From Clostridiaceae bacterium (GTDB lineage Bacteria; Bacillota; Clostridia; Oscillospirales; Acutalibacteraceae): a DNA stretch of 35,181 nt. Both the position numbers and the translations under genes were made by a program. The notes below the pieces were generated by a model. The model was not told where the DNA came from and did not search any database. It was given only the letters and a program-made list of their open reading frames with translations. Shown here piece after piece: positions 17,127-22,578 of this stretch. Within the stretch, counting starts at the first letter, position 1. Each line of letters starts with the position of its first letter. The stretch covers positions 1 through 35,181 of the forward strand of contig JAEEUW010000013.1 of assembly GCA_016290665.1 (NCBI GenBank), in the 5' to 3' direction.

Positions 17127-18317
17127 TCAGCAAAGACCGTAGCTTTGCGCCAGCTTGCGGAAGGCGGGCAGCGCGCGCTCGATCATCTCGGGCGCCACGC
17201 AGTAGCAGATGCGCACGTAGCCGGGGAAGCCGAAGGAATCGCTCGGCACCAGCAGCAGCTCATATTGCTTTGCTCTTTCGCAGAAGGCGGCGGCGTCCGT
17301 CTCGGGGGAGCGCAGGAACAGATAGAACGCGCCGTCGGGCTTTGCCACGGAAAAGCCGTCCTCGGTGAACGCCTGCACCAGCAGGTCGCGGTTGCGCTGA
17401 TAGATCGAGATATCCGATGTTTTGCCCAGACAGGCGGGCACGAGGAACTGGAACAGGCTCGGCGCGCAGACGTAGCCCAGCGCGCGGCCCGCGCCGCAGA
17501 CGGCCTTATAGAGCTCGCCCGTGGGGTCGGCGCTGCGCGGCACCAGAATATATCCGATGCGGTCGCCGGGCAGAGAGAGCGATTTGCTGAACGAATAGCA
17601 GACGATCGTGTTGTCGTAATACTTCGTGAGGAACGGCACCCTGACGCCGCCGTAGACCAGCTCGCGGTAGGGCTCGTCCGAGATCAGAAAGACCGGGTGG
17701 CCGAACTGCGCCTGCTTTTCTTGGAGGAACGCGCACAGCCGCGTGACGGTCTCTTCGCTGAGCACCACGCCCGAGGGGTTGTTGGGCGAATTGACCACGA
17801 TGGCCTTCACGTTCCGGTCAAAGGCGGCGTCCAGCGCGTCAAAGTCGATCTGCAGGTCGTCTTCGCGGCATTTCACCACAACCGGCTCCATGCCCGCCGC
17901 GCGGGCAAACACGTTGTATTCCGGGAAAAACGGGGCCAGCAGCACGAGCTTGTCGCCCGGCTCGGAAAGCGCCTTGAACGTGATGGAAAGCGACGCGGCG
18001 GCGCCCGCCGTCATATAGAACTCCGCGGCGGAAAACGCGGTGCCGTGGGTGCGGTTCAGATAATCCGCAATCGCCTGGCGCACGCCCTGGTCGCCCACGG
18101 CGGAGGTGTAGCCGTGCAGCACGGTCGGCTCCATGGTGTCGCACAGCCGTTTGATGGTTTCGTTCACCACCGGCGGCGCGGGGACGCTCGGGTTGCCGAG
18201 CGAAAAGTCAAACACGTTGTCCTTGCCGATGGCGGCCTTGCGCTGCCTGCCGTATTCAAAGATCTCGCGGATCACGGACGGCTGCGCGCCGAGGGCATAC
18301 ATTTCCCTGGAAAACAT
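17127..18317 (-). CDS. PLP-dependent class I/II aminotransferase
   Basis: A 396-residue fold-type I aminotransferase. Visible features: substrate-binding region FDFSLGNPSVPAPP; VNSPNNPSG with Asn180 contacting PLP; DEPYRE with Asp214 (binds the pyridine N) and Tyr217; and YSFSKSLSLPGDRIGY with the Schiff-base Lys245. The C-terminus carries the Arg of RICY that usually binds the substrate carboxylate. The amino acid substrate cannot be read from the sequence. The ATG at 18317 has AGGTGA upstream. It is transcribed divergently from the CE2-like esterase and shares a palindromic promoter region with it (18351-18418). Confidence 0.9.
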   Translation of the reverse strand: MFSREMYALGAQPSVIREIFEYGRQRKAAIGKDNVFDFSLGNPSVPAPPVVNETIKRLCDTMEPTVLHGYTSAVGDQGVRQAIADYLNRTHGTAFSAAEFYMTAGAAASLSITFKALSEPGDKLVLLAPFFPEYNVFARAAGMEPVVVKCREDDLQIDFDALDAAFDRNVKAIVVNSPNNPSGVVLSEETVTRLCAFLQEKQAQFGHPVFLISDEPYRELVYGGVRVPFLTKYYDNTIVCYSFSKSLSLPGDRIGYILVPRSADPTGELYKAVCGAGRALGYVCAPSLFQFLVPACLGKTSDISIYQRNRDLLVQAFTEDGFSVAKPDGAFYLFLRSPETDAAAFCERAKQYELLLVPSDSFGFPGYVRICYCVAPEMIERALPAFRKLAQSYGLC

Positions 18318-18350
18318 GAGATCACCTGCTCTTGCGTGGAATTTGGCTCA

Positions 18351-18379
18351 ATTATACTATAAGAAACGGGCCGCGTCAA
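18351..18379 (-). promoter_or_regulatory. Promoter of the aminotransferase gene
   Basis: Minus strand: TTGACG (18379-18374), 17-bp spacer, TATAAT (18356-18351). Confidence 0.8.
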
Positions 18380-18394
18380 CCGATTTCGGTTGAC
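18375..18394. promoter_or_regulatory. Palindromic operator candidate between divergent promoters
   Basis: GTCAACCGA-TT-TCGGTTGAC is a perfect 9-2-9 inverted repeat. Its two arms contain the -35 hexamers of both divergent promoters, so one bound protein would cover both. No regulator gene lies next to it. The operator role is inference. Confidence 0.55.
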
Positions 18395-18418
18395 CAACGG
18401 AAAAAAATGTGCTAATAT
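18390..18418 (+). promoter_or_regulatory. Promoter of the CE2-like esterase gene
   Basis: TTGACC (18390-18395), 17-bp spacer, TAATAT (18413-18418); AAAGGAGG precedes the ATG at 18467. Confidence 0.8.
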
Positions 18419-18466
18419 AAATAGAACGTTTGGATTCTGCGGAAAAACGGGAAAGGAGGGCAGCGG

Positions 18467-19687
18467 ATGAAACAGCGCCTGAAATGGATTGCGTTCTGCG
18501 TGATGGTGCTTGCCGTCGTGGTGTTTGCCGCGTTTGCACTGGGCTACCGTCTGGACATGCTGCCCGACGTTTCGCACCCCGTGCAGCCGGCGCAGACCAC
18601 GGCCCCGCGCGAGACCTTCGCCTCCGTGGAGGTCCGCGATTATCTTGCCGACGACGCCACGGTGCGCCCCGTGGGCCGCACGCTTTTCTATGACGACGTG
18701 CGCTGGTTTTCCATGTCCGGCTGCGGCGTGGAGTTCTCGTGCGTTGCCGAATGGGCCGAGGTCACGCTGACCGTGGCCCAGTCCTATGCGGTGGCCTATA
18801 ACCACCGCCCGCGCGTGGCCGTGTTCGTCAACGGCACGATGACGGACGAAGCGACGCTGGATCAGGAGTTCACCACAATCCGGCTCGACCTTTCCTCGGT
18901 GGAAGGGGAGGCGGTTGTCAAGGTGATCAAGCTGACGGAATCGATGTATTCCTGCGCCGGCGTGTCGGGCATCCGCGTCTGCTCCGCCTCCTCCGTGGCG
19001 CCCACGCTGCAGCCCGATATGCTGCTGGAGTTCATCGGCGATTCCATCACCGCCGGCTACGGGCTGGACGCCCCGAACGAATGGGGCCAGTTTTCCACCC
19101 GCACCGAAAACTACATGGGCACCTATGCCTATCTGACCGGGCAGGCGCTCGGCGCCGAAAGCTATGCCATCGCCTTTTCCGGCTACGGCGTGCTCAGCGC
19201 GTTCACCGACAACGGCGTGATCCGCCCCGACTATGTGCTCTCCAAGCGCTACGACAAAACGCTGACCACGCTCATCTTGCCGCCCGAGGTCAGCGACGTC
19301 TGGACCTTTGAGCGGCCGAAGCCGACCATGATCGTCATCAACCTCGGCACGAACGACGCCTCCTATTGCTACACGGCCGACCGCCGCGCCGCCTTTGTGC
19401 AGGCCTACGTGGAGCTGCTGCGGCTGGTGCGCGGCTATAACCCCGGCGTGCCGATCATCTGCGTGCTGGGCGACATGAACAATTCCATGTTCCCCTATAT
19501 TGAGCAGGCGGTCGCCCAATTCCGCAGCGAGACCGACGACACGATGGTGACCACCGCCACGCTGTCGTTTGAGATGGAACGCCTGGGCGCCACGACCAAC
19601 GGCCACCCGAACCGCAATTCCAACGAGCTGGCTGCCGAAACGCTGACACGCTTCCTGTGGCAAACGGCGCTGGGCGCGGCCCAATAA
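18467..19687 (+). CDS. Membrane-anchored or secreted SGNH esterase, CE2-like
   Basis: A 406-residue protein. Residues 7-26 form a hydrophobic signal or N-terminal anchor. A beta-rich domain (about 50-180) precedes a SGNH hydrolase domain (about 185-400), the order seen in carbohydrate esterase family 2. Block I is FIGDSITAGYG with nucleophile Ser193, block III is INLGTNDASYCY, and the catalytic His lies in TNGHPNRNSN. CE2 enzymes remove acetyl groups from plant polysaccharides, which would fit with the secreted glycoside hydrolase at 7756. Export follows from the N-terminus; substrate is inferred from the family. ATG 18467 has AAAGGAGG 7 nt upstream. It ends at a bidirectional terminator shared with the first small-peptide gene. 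Confidence 0.85.
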   Translation: MKQRLKWIAFCVMVLAVVVFAAFALGYRLDMLPDVSHPVQPAQTTAPRETFASVEVRDYLADDATVRPVGRTLFYDDVRWFSMSGCGVEFSCVAEWAEVTLTVAQSYAVAYNHRPRVAVFVNGTMTDEATLDQEFTTIRLDLSSVEGEAVVKVIKLTESMYSCAGVSGIRVCSASSVAPTLQPDMLLEFIGDSITAGYGLDAPNEWGQFSTRTENYMGTYAYLTGQALGAESYAIAFSGYGVLSAFTDNGVIRPDYVLSKRYDKTLTTLILPPEVSDVWTFERPKPTMIVINLGTNDASYCYTADRRAAFVQAYVELLRLVRGYNPGVPIICVLGDMNNSMFPYIEQAVAQFRSETDDTMVTTATLSFEMERLGATTNGHPNRNSNELAAETLTRFLWQTALGAAQ

Positions 19688-19727
19688 AACAAAAAGAGTA
19701 CGGACTGTTCCCGTACTCTTCTTTTTT
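19686..19727. terminator. Bidirectional terminator, CE2 esterase and small peptide A
   Basis: AAGAGTACGG (19694-19703) pairs with CCGTACTCTT (19711-19720). CTTTTTT follows on the plus strand, and the AAAAA/AAAAC before the stem gives a T-run on the minus strand. Confidence 0.88.
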
Positions 19728-19745
19728 GCTCTTCGCTGAATGCGA

Positions 19746-19901
19746 TCAGCCCAGCGTCTCGTCCGTGATGCCGAACAGATCAAGCGCGCCGTTGATTCTG
19801 CGCTGGAACAGCGAAAGAATACGCGGGGCAGCGCCGTTGTTGTCATAGGCGTTGATCAGGGTGATGAGAATGTTGAAAAAGCTGTTGATTGCACTTACCA
19901 T
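19746..19901 (-). CDS. Small peptide A of the amphipathic peptide array (51 aa)
   Basis: An unrecognised 51-residue peptide, starting MVSAINSFFNILITLINAY and ending DLFGITDETLG. Ribosome binding site AAGGAG lies 8 nt before the ATG. Residues 4-19 form a hydrophobic, nearly uncharged helix; the middle (AAPRILSLFQRRINGALDLFG) is a second, cationic amphipathic helix. There is no n-region/cleavage pattern of a Sec signal. Promoter candidate TTGCCT-N17-TAAGAT at 19978-19950; terminator at 19686. It is the most divergent member and the last of the seven-gene minus-strand array. Coding is supported by the clean promoter-RBS-ORF-terminator layout rather than by homology. Confidence 0.68.
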   Translation of the reverse strand: MVSAINSFFNILITLINAYDNNGAAPRILSLFQRRINGALDLFGITDETLG

Positions 19902-19949
19902 AATGATATCTCCTTATCGTGTTGTCAAAATGTGGTTTGCTTTGGCTAT

Positions 19950-19978
19950 ATCTTAACATACCGGAAAGAAAAAGGCAA
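19950..19978 (-). promoter_or_regulatory. Promoter candidate of small peptide A
   Basis: Minus strand: TTGCCT (19978-19973), 17-bp spacer, TAAGAT (19955-19950). Confidence 0.55.
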
Positions 19979-20042
19979 GGGAAGCGCCGCAAAAAGGTTT
20001 TGTCACTTTTTGAACTTTTTGTCAACGCGTTGCCGGGATAAC

Positions 20043-20064
20043 AAAAAAAGTCGGTTGCCCGACT
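20043..20064 (-). terminator. Terminator of small peptide B
   Basis: AGTCGG-GCAA-CCGACT read on the minus strand (20064-20049), then seven T. Nearly the same hairpin ends gene C. Confidence 0.82.
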
Positions 20065-20085
20065 CTTTGCGCAAAGATTGTCTAA

Positions 20086-20256
20086 TTATTTGGCTGCGTC
20101 TGCAATGGCGTCAACGATCCCCATTGCGCTGTCCAGATAGGGCTTGTAGGGCGCTTCCTCTTCGCTTTTGAAGACGCCCAGACCGACAAACACTTTTGTC
20201 AGGAAGGAAATGAAAGCGTTGAAGATGGCTTTGTAATCCAGATTCTTGAGATCCAT
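20086..20256 (-). CDS. Small peptide B of the amphipathic peptide array (56 aa)
   Basis: A 56-residue peptide of unknown family. Start MDLKNLDYKAIFNAF, with AAAAGGAGG upstream. Residues of about 8-30 form a hydrophobic amphipathic helix (IFNAFISFLTKVFVGLGVF), then an acidic linker (KSEEEAP), then a C-terminal helix with YLDSAMGIVDAIADAAK. It aligns with peptide D over F..L..F, a Pro after the acidic linker, Y..D and VDA near the end, and has the same length as C and F. No signal peptide. Own promoter (20304-20332) and terminator (20043-20064), so it is a self-contained unit. Confidence 0.78.
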   Translation of the reverse strand: MDLKNLDYKAIFNAFISFLTKVFVGLGVFKSEEEAPYKPYLDSAMGIVDAIADAAK

Positions 20257-20303
20257 GATGGTTCCTCCTTTTCAAGATTTGAGACCAATCGGTTCATACG
20301 CCC

Positions 20304-20332
20304 ATTCTATCACAGAAGAAGCGGAAAAACAA
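20304..20332 (-). promoter_or_regulatory. Promoter of small peptide B
   Basis: Minus strand: TTGTTT (20332-20327), 17-bp spacer, TAGAAT (20309-20304). Confidence 0.65.
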
Positions 20333-20348
20333 TACTTTTCTTGAAAAA

Positions 20349-20374
20349 ACAAAAAAGTCGGTTTCCCGACTTTT
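20349..20374 (-). terminator. Terminator of small peptide C
   Basis: AAAAGTCGG-GAAA-CCGACTTTT on the minus strand, followed by more T. The AGTCGG/CCGACT core is the same as in the terminator of peptide B. Confidence 0.88.
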
Positions 20375-20389
20375 TGTGCACAAAAAATC

Positions 20390-20560
20390 TTAGTCTTTGA
20401 ACGCGGCAACAGCTTCATCATAGATCTTCTGGCCAAGCTGTTTGTACTCGTCCAGGTCGATGCCTTCGAACTTCTTGCTGAGCTTGTCACCAAGCAGGTC
20501 ACCGAGAAGCGTGCTCAGGAAAGCATAGAAAGCCTTGAAAATACCCATGTACTTATCCAT
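20390..20560 (-). CDS. Small peptide C of the amphipathic peptide array (56 aa)
   Basis: A 56-residue peptide of unknown family, beginning MDKYMGIFKAFYAFLSTLL, with AAGGAGG upstream. Residues 5-23 form a strongly amphipathic, aromatic-rich helix; GDLLGDKLSKK is a basic stretch; GIDLDE is an acidic linker; the C-terminal helix contains YKQLGQKIYDEAVAAFKD. An upstream in-frame extension of 29 residues exists but overlaps the promoter, so ATG 20560 is chosen. Same length and plan as B and F. Own promoter (20607-20635) and terminator. Confidence 0.8.
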   Translation of the reverse strand: MDKYMGIFKAFYAFLSTLLGDLLGDKLSKKFEGIDLDEYKQLGQKIYDEAVAAFKD

Positions 20561-20606
20561 TACAATATCCTCCTTATTAGATTTGGAAAAGAATTTCCAT
20601 GGCCGT

Positions 20607-20635
20607 ATTCTATCACAATGATCACAAAAATGCAA
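20607..20635 (-). promoter_or_regulatory. Promoter of small peptide C
   Basis: Minus strand: TTGCAT (20635-20630), 17-bp spacer, TAGAAT (20612-20607). Confidence 0.7.
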
Positions 20636-20681
20636 GGGGTTTGTCAAAAATAATTCAAATTTTGTTTATAAAACGGAAAAG

Positions 20682-20703
20682 AAAAAAGCCGCAAAGCGGC
20701 TTT
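20682..20703 (-). terminator. Terminator of small peptide D
   Basis: AAAGCCGC and GCGGCTTT form an 8-bp stem around a 3-nt loop (minus strand), followed by TTTTTTC. Confidence 0.85.
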
Positions 20704-20716
20704 ATCATTTGGGCAA

Positions 20717-20872
20717 TCAGCCGCGCGCGGCGTCGATCACGGTGTTGGCGTCCTGATAATACTGCATGAGGACGTCGGGCATTTTGCTGTCTTCACCGAA
20801 GATCTTGAGATCTTTGAACATCTGAAACAGGAAGTTCAGAATAGACGTAATCAAATCTCTGAATTTATCCAT
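20717..20872 (-). CDS. Small peptide D of the amphipathic peptide array (51 aa)
   Basis: A 51-residue peptide of unknown family: MDKFRDLITSILNFLFQMF (amphipathic helix), KDLKIFGEDSKMP (turn with acidic residues and Pro), then VLMQYYQDANTVIDAARG (C-terminal helix). It aligns best with B. RBS AAGGAGG lies close to the ATG. A weak promoter candidate (TTGTTC-N17-TTTAAT, 20923-20895) sits directly upstream, but gene E has no terminator before it, so E and D may also be co-transcribed. Terminator at 20682-20703. Confidence 0.78.
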   Translation of the reverse strand: MDKFRDLITSILNFLFQMFKDLKIFGEDSKMPDVLMQYYQDANTVIDAARG

Positions 20873-20894
20873 GAATGATTCCTCCTTTGAAAGA

Positions 20895-20923
20895 ATTAAA
20901 CTGAAGGGATGTCAGAAGAACAA
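20895..20923 (-). promoter_or_regulatory. Weak promoter candidate of small peptide D
   Basis: Minus strand: TTGTTC (20923-20918), 17-bp spacer, TTTAAT (20900-20895). The -35 matches consensus only in its first half and the leader would be very short. Confidence 0.35.
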
Positions 20924-20932
20924 CTGGCCTTT

Positions 20933-21118
20933 TTAGAAAACGCTAAGAATGTTATCAATTGCTTCCCTAATAGTACCTTTTTCGCCTTCTTTGTCTTCGC
21001 CGATGTCTCTGGCAAAGTTGAAGTCGATGCGGTCACCGGTAAAGTTCCAAAGAATGAAAACCTTCGCCAGAATTCTGAACACCTCATAAAAACCGTTCTT
21101 GATCGTATTGAAATCCAT
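20933..21118 (-). CDS. Small peptide E of the amphipathic peptide array (61 aa)
   Basis: A 61-residue peptide of unknown family, the longest of the set: MDFNTIKNGFYEVFRILAKV then FILWNFTGDRIDFNFARD, an acidic/basic hydrophilic stretch (IGEDKEGEKG) and a short C-terminal helix (TIREAIDNILSVF). ATG 21118 follows AAGGAGG; an upstream in-frame ATG would overlap that site and is rejected. The N-terminal helix is amphipathic with aromatic residues; no cleavable signal is evident. Own promoter (21155-21183), no terminator of its own, so transcripts probably run into gene D. Confidence 0.75.
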   Translation of the reverse strand: MDFNTIKNGFYEVFRILAKVFILWNFTGDRIDFNFARDIGEDKEGEKGTIREAIDNILSVF

Positions 21119-21154
21119 TATGTTTCCTCCTTGCATATAGTTTTCTGCTTACAT

Positions 21155-21183
21155 ATCATACCATATCTCATTTGAAAATACAA
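21155..21183 (-). promoter_or_regulatory. Promoter of small peptide E
   Basis: Minus strand: TTGTAT (21183-21178), 17-bp spacer, TATGAT (21160-21155). Confidence 0.65.
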
Positions 21184-21230
21184 GAGGTTTTTATAAAATT
21201 GAATTATTTTTGAAAAAGGCAAAACGGACA

Positions 21231-21260
21231 AAAGAAAAAGACCGGCGAACCGGTCTTTTT
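21231..21260 (-). terminator. Terminator of small peptide F
   Basis: Minus strand: AAAAAGACCGG-TTCG-CCGGTCTTTTT, a perfect 11-bp stem with a TTCG loop and trailing T-rich sequence. Confidence 0.9.
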
Positions 21261-21273
21261 CATTTTGACTCAA

Positions 21274-21444
21274 TTAGTCTTCGAACGCACCAGCGATTTC
21301 AGTAAGGCCGTCCTTGATAGCATCATAGTTTTCACCAGTCAGGTCGAATTCGGGTTCGTCGATCTTGAAGATCGCGAAAATCGCCTTCAGGATTTTGATG
21401 AGGTTCGAAGCGATGGTGTCGAGTTTGTCAATGTACTTGCTCAT
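21274..21444 (-). CDS. Small peptide F of the amphipathic peptide array (56 aa)
   Basis: A 56-residue peptide of unknown family. The N-terminal half, MSKYIDKLDTIASNLIKIL and KAIFAIF, is a lysine-rich amphipathic helix. It is followed by an acidic linker with Pro (KIDEPEFDLTGE) and a C-terminal helix (NYDAIKDGLTEIAGAFED). Same length and plan as B and C, with a cationic first half and an anionic second half. RBS AAAGGAGG. Own promoter (21498-21526) and a very strong terminator. Confidence 0.8.
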   Translation of the reverse strand: MSKYIDKLDTIASNLIKILKAIFAIFKIDEPEFDLTGENYDAIKDGLTEIAGAFED

Positions 21445-21497
21445 GGGGATATCCTCCTTTAAAAATAGTGTGTTGAGATCTCACTCCCACGGTCAAT

Positions 21498-21526
21498 ATT
21501 GTAACACATTGTTTACAAAAAATCAA
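21498..21526 (-). promoter_or_regulatory. Promoter of small peptide F
   Basis: Minus strand: TTGATT (21526-21521), 17-bp spacer, TACAAT (21503-21498). Confidence 0.65.
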
Positions 21527-21734
21527 CAGTTTTTTACCGGAATACTGCACAAAAGGAACGATTCTCTTTTAGGCATTTTGACGAAAAGCACGGGGCTTTT
21601 CCACGAAAACAGCCGTCTTTTCCAATCCGGAAGATTGATTCGCTGCCGTTTTCGCCTCTTTTTGACGTCTGCAGGGCAGCTTTTGCGCCGAAAAACAGCG
21701 CCGAAGCGGTGAGCAGTCATTCAAGGGCCGAAAG

Positions 21735-21759
21735 AAAAACGGCCGCCGGAGCAGCCGTT
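21735..21759 (-). terminator. Terminator of small peptide G
   Basis: AACGGCTGC pairs with GCGGCCGTT (one mismatch) on the minus strand, followed by TTTTC. The 200 bp between here and the promoter of F (21527-21734) hold no convincing gene. Confidence 0.75.
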
Positions 21760-21772
21760 CTCTTTCGGTTCC

Positions 21773-21907
21773 TTATTCTTCGGTTTTGCCGAGGCTACCA
21801 AGCACGTTCTTCAGCGCGTCGATCACTTTTGCGATCGTGTCGTTGTCGCTGCCGAGGGTCTTGATCAGGCCAAGGATCTGATCAACCAGCGTCTTGAGAA
21901 AATCCAT
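21773..21907 (-). CDS. Small peptide G of the amphipathic peptide array (44 aa)
   Basis: A 44-residue peptide of unknown family and the clearest amphipathic design of the set. MDFLKTLVDQILGLIKTLG has hydrophobic residues at 3, 4, 7, 8, 11, 14, 15 and 18; after a GSDND turn, a second helix (TIAKVIDALKNVLGSLG) shows the same spacing, then KTEE. Two amphipathic helices in 44 residues recall beta-type phenol-soluble modulins of staphylococci in size and form; no sequence homology is claimed. RBS GGAGG. Own promoter (21961-21989) and terminator. First gene of the array. Confidence 0.8.
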   Translation of the reverse strand: MDFLKTLVDQILGLIKTLGSDNDTIAKVIDALKNVLGSLGKTEE

Positions 21908-21960
21908 ACTGTATGTTCCTCCGTAAAATAGAATATGAACATCCCTGTTCACTTGCCCAT

Positions 21961-21989
21961 ATTTTAACACAGGAAAGCCGAAAAAGCAA
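21961..21989 (-). promoter_or_regulatory. Promoter of small peptide G
   Basis: Minus strand: TTGCTT (21989-21984), 17-bp spacer, TAAAAT (21966-21961). Confidence 0.65.
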
Positions 21990-22073
21990 GCAACTTCGCG
22001 AGAATTCACAGTTTGTTCGCCTTTTCATGAAACCGCCGTCAAGCGAAACACAAAGTTGACAGGGGAGGGCCTG

Positions 22074-22232
22074 CCGTCCCCGTCCGCGCCGGCGGATGGG
22101 GACGGGGTCATGGAGCCTGGTTGCCGCCAACCTTGCAGCGGTCGGCCCATGGCCGACTGGGGTTATGCGTTTAACCCAAGCAGCCCATGGGGCTGCCGCT
22201 ACAAGCGTTTCCCGCCAACGCTGCGCGGCGGG
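22074..22232. repeat. Run of six hairpins between the peptide array and alaS
   Basis: Six stems follow each other in about 160 bp: 22074-22105 (14 bp with one G-T pair and a GCCG loop), 22119-22132 (GGTTG/CAACC), 22141-22157 (GTCGGCC/GGCCGAC), 22160-22177 (GGGTTA/TAACCC), 22180-22196 (GCAGCCC/GGGCTGC) and 22211-22232 (CCCGCC/GGCGGG). The stretch is GC-rich, has no convincing ORF, and no T-run follows any stem. It could be a non-coding RNA gene, a REP/MITE-like mobile palindrome cluster, or a transcription boundary. I do not recognise it. Confidence 0.55.
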
Positions 22233-22283
22233 CGGTTGCCATGCCGCCCCCATCTTTCCTCCATCCCTTTTTTGCCTTTTCCC

Positions 22284-22312
22284 TTGACAAATCCCCCCAC
22301 AGCGTGTAGAAT
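22284..22312 (+). promoter_or_regulatory. Promoter of the alaS T-box leader
   Basis: Consensus TTGACA (22284-22289), 17-bp spacer, TAGAAT (22307-22312), placing the transcript start near 22319. Confidence 0.85.
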
Positions 22313-22318
22313 ACTCTA

Positions 22319-22556
22319 TGTTATAATAACAAAGGCTTTGAGAAAGAAGCGCTGCGGCTTCGGCCTTCAGAGAGTGCGCCCCACGGCTGCAAGGGCGCGC
22401 AGGCCCGTGTCCGCTGCGTGCCGCTTTTGAGCCGCCGCCGAAAGGCGTGCCGTATCCCGGCGTTAACGGGGCAAAGTGGTGCTTTTTGCACAAGCCGGGT
22501 GGTACCGTGGGCCGTCGCTCACCCCGGTGTGCAGGGGCGTCATTTATTTTTTTCTA
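22319..22556 (+). promoter_or_regulatory. T-box riboswitch (alanyl-tRNA responsive)
   Basis: A T-box leader controlling alaS by tRNA charging. AGAGAG at 22369-22374 begins the distal part of stem I, with TGCGCCC (22375-22381) pairing to GGGCGCG (22393-22399). The 14-base T-box spans about 22494-22510 and contains GGGTGGTACCGTGG; its TGGT bulge would pair with the ACCA end of uncharged tRNA-Ala. The likely specifier is GCT at 22413-22415 (Ala codon), inferred from position. An imperfect hairpin with CACC/GGTG (about 22511-22538) followed by a T-rich run to 22555 is the terminator form. Low charged tRNA-Ala should stabilise the antiterminator and raise alaS expression. Confidence 0.88.
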
Positions 22557-22578
22557 ATGGAAAGGAAGACACACACCG

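Noticed and set aside
20909-21712. Plus-strand ORFs of 65-115 codons across the peptide array
   Set aside because: They lack ribosome binding sites and run through the promoters and terminators of the minus-strand cassettes.
21523-21720. 65-codon very basic minus-strand ORF within the peptide array
   Set aside because: No Shine-Dalgarno sequence, no promoter for it, and a Lys/Arg-rich composition unlike the neighbouring peptides.
19746-21907. The seven small ORFs as parts of one broken larger gene
   Set aside because: Each has its own RBS, start and stop, and terminators lie between them; the peptides are similar to each other rather than successive pieces of one protein.
22056-22430. 124-codon plus-strand ORF before alaS
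   Set aside because: Covers the hairpin run, the alaS promoter and the T-box; Pro/Arg/Gly-rich with no RBS, so an artefact of GC content.
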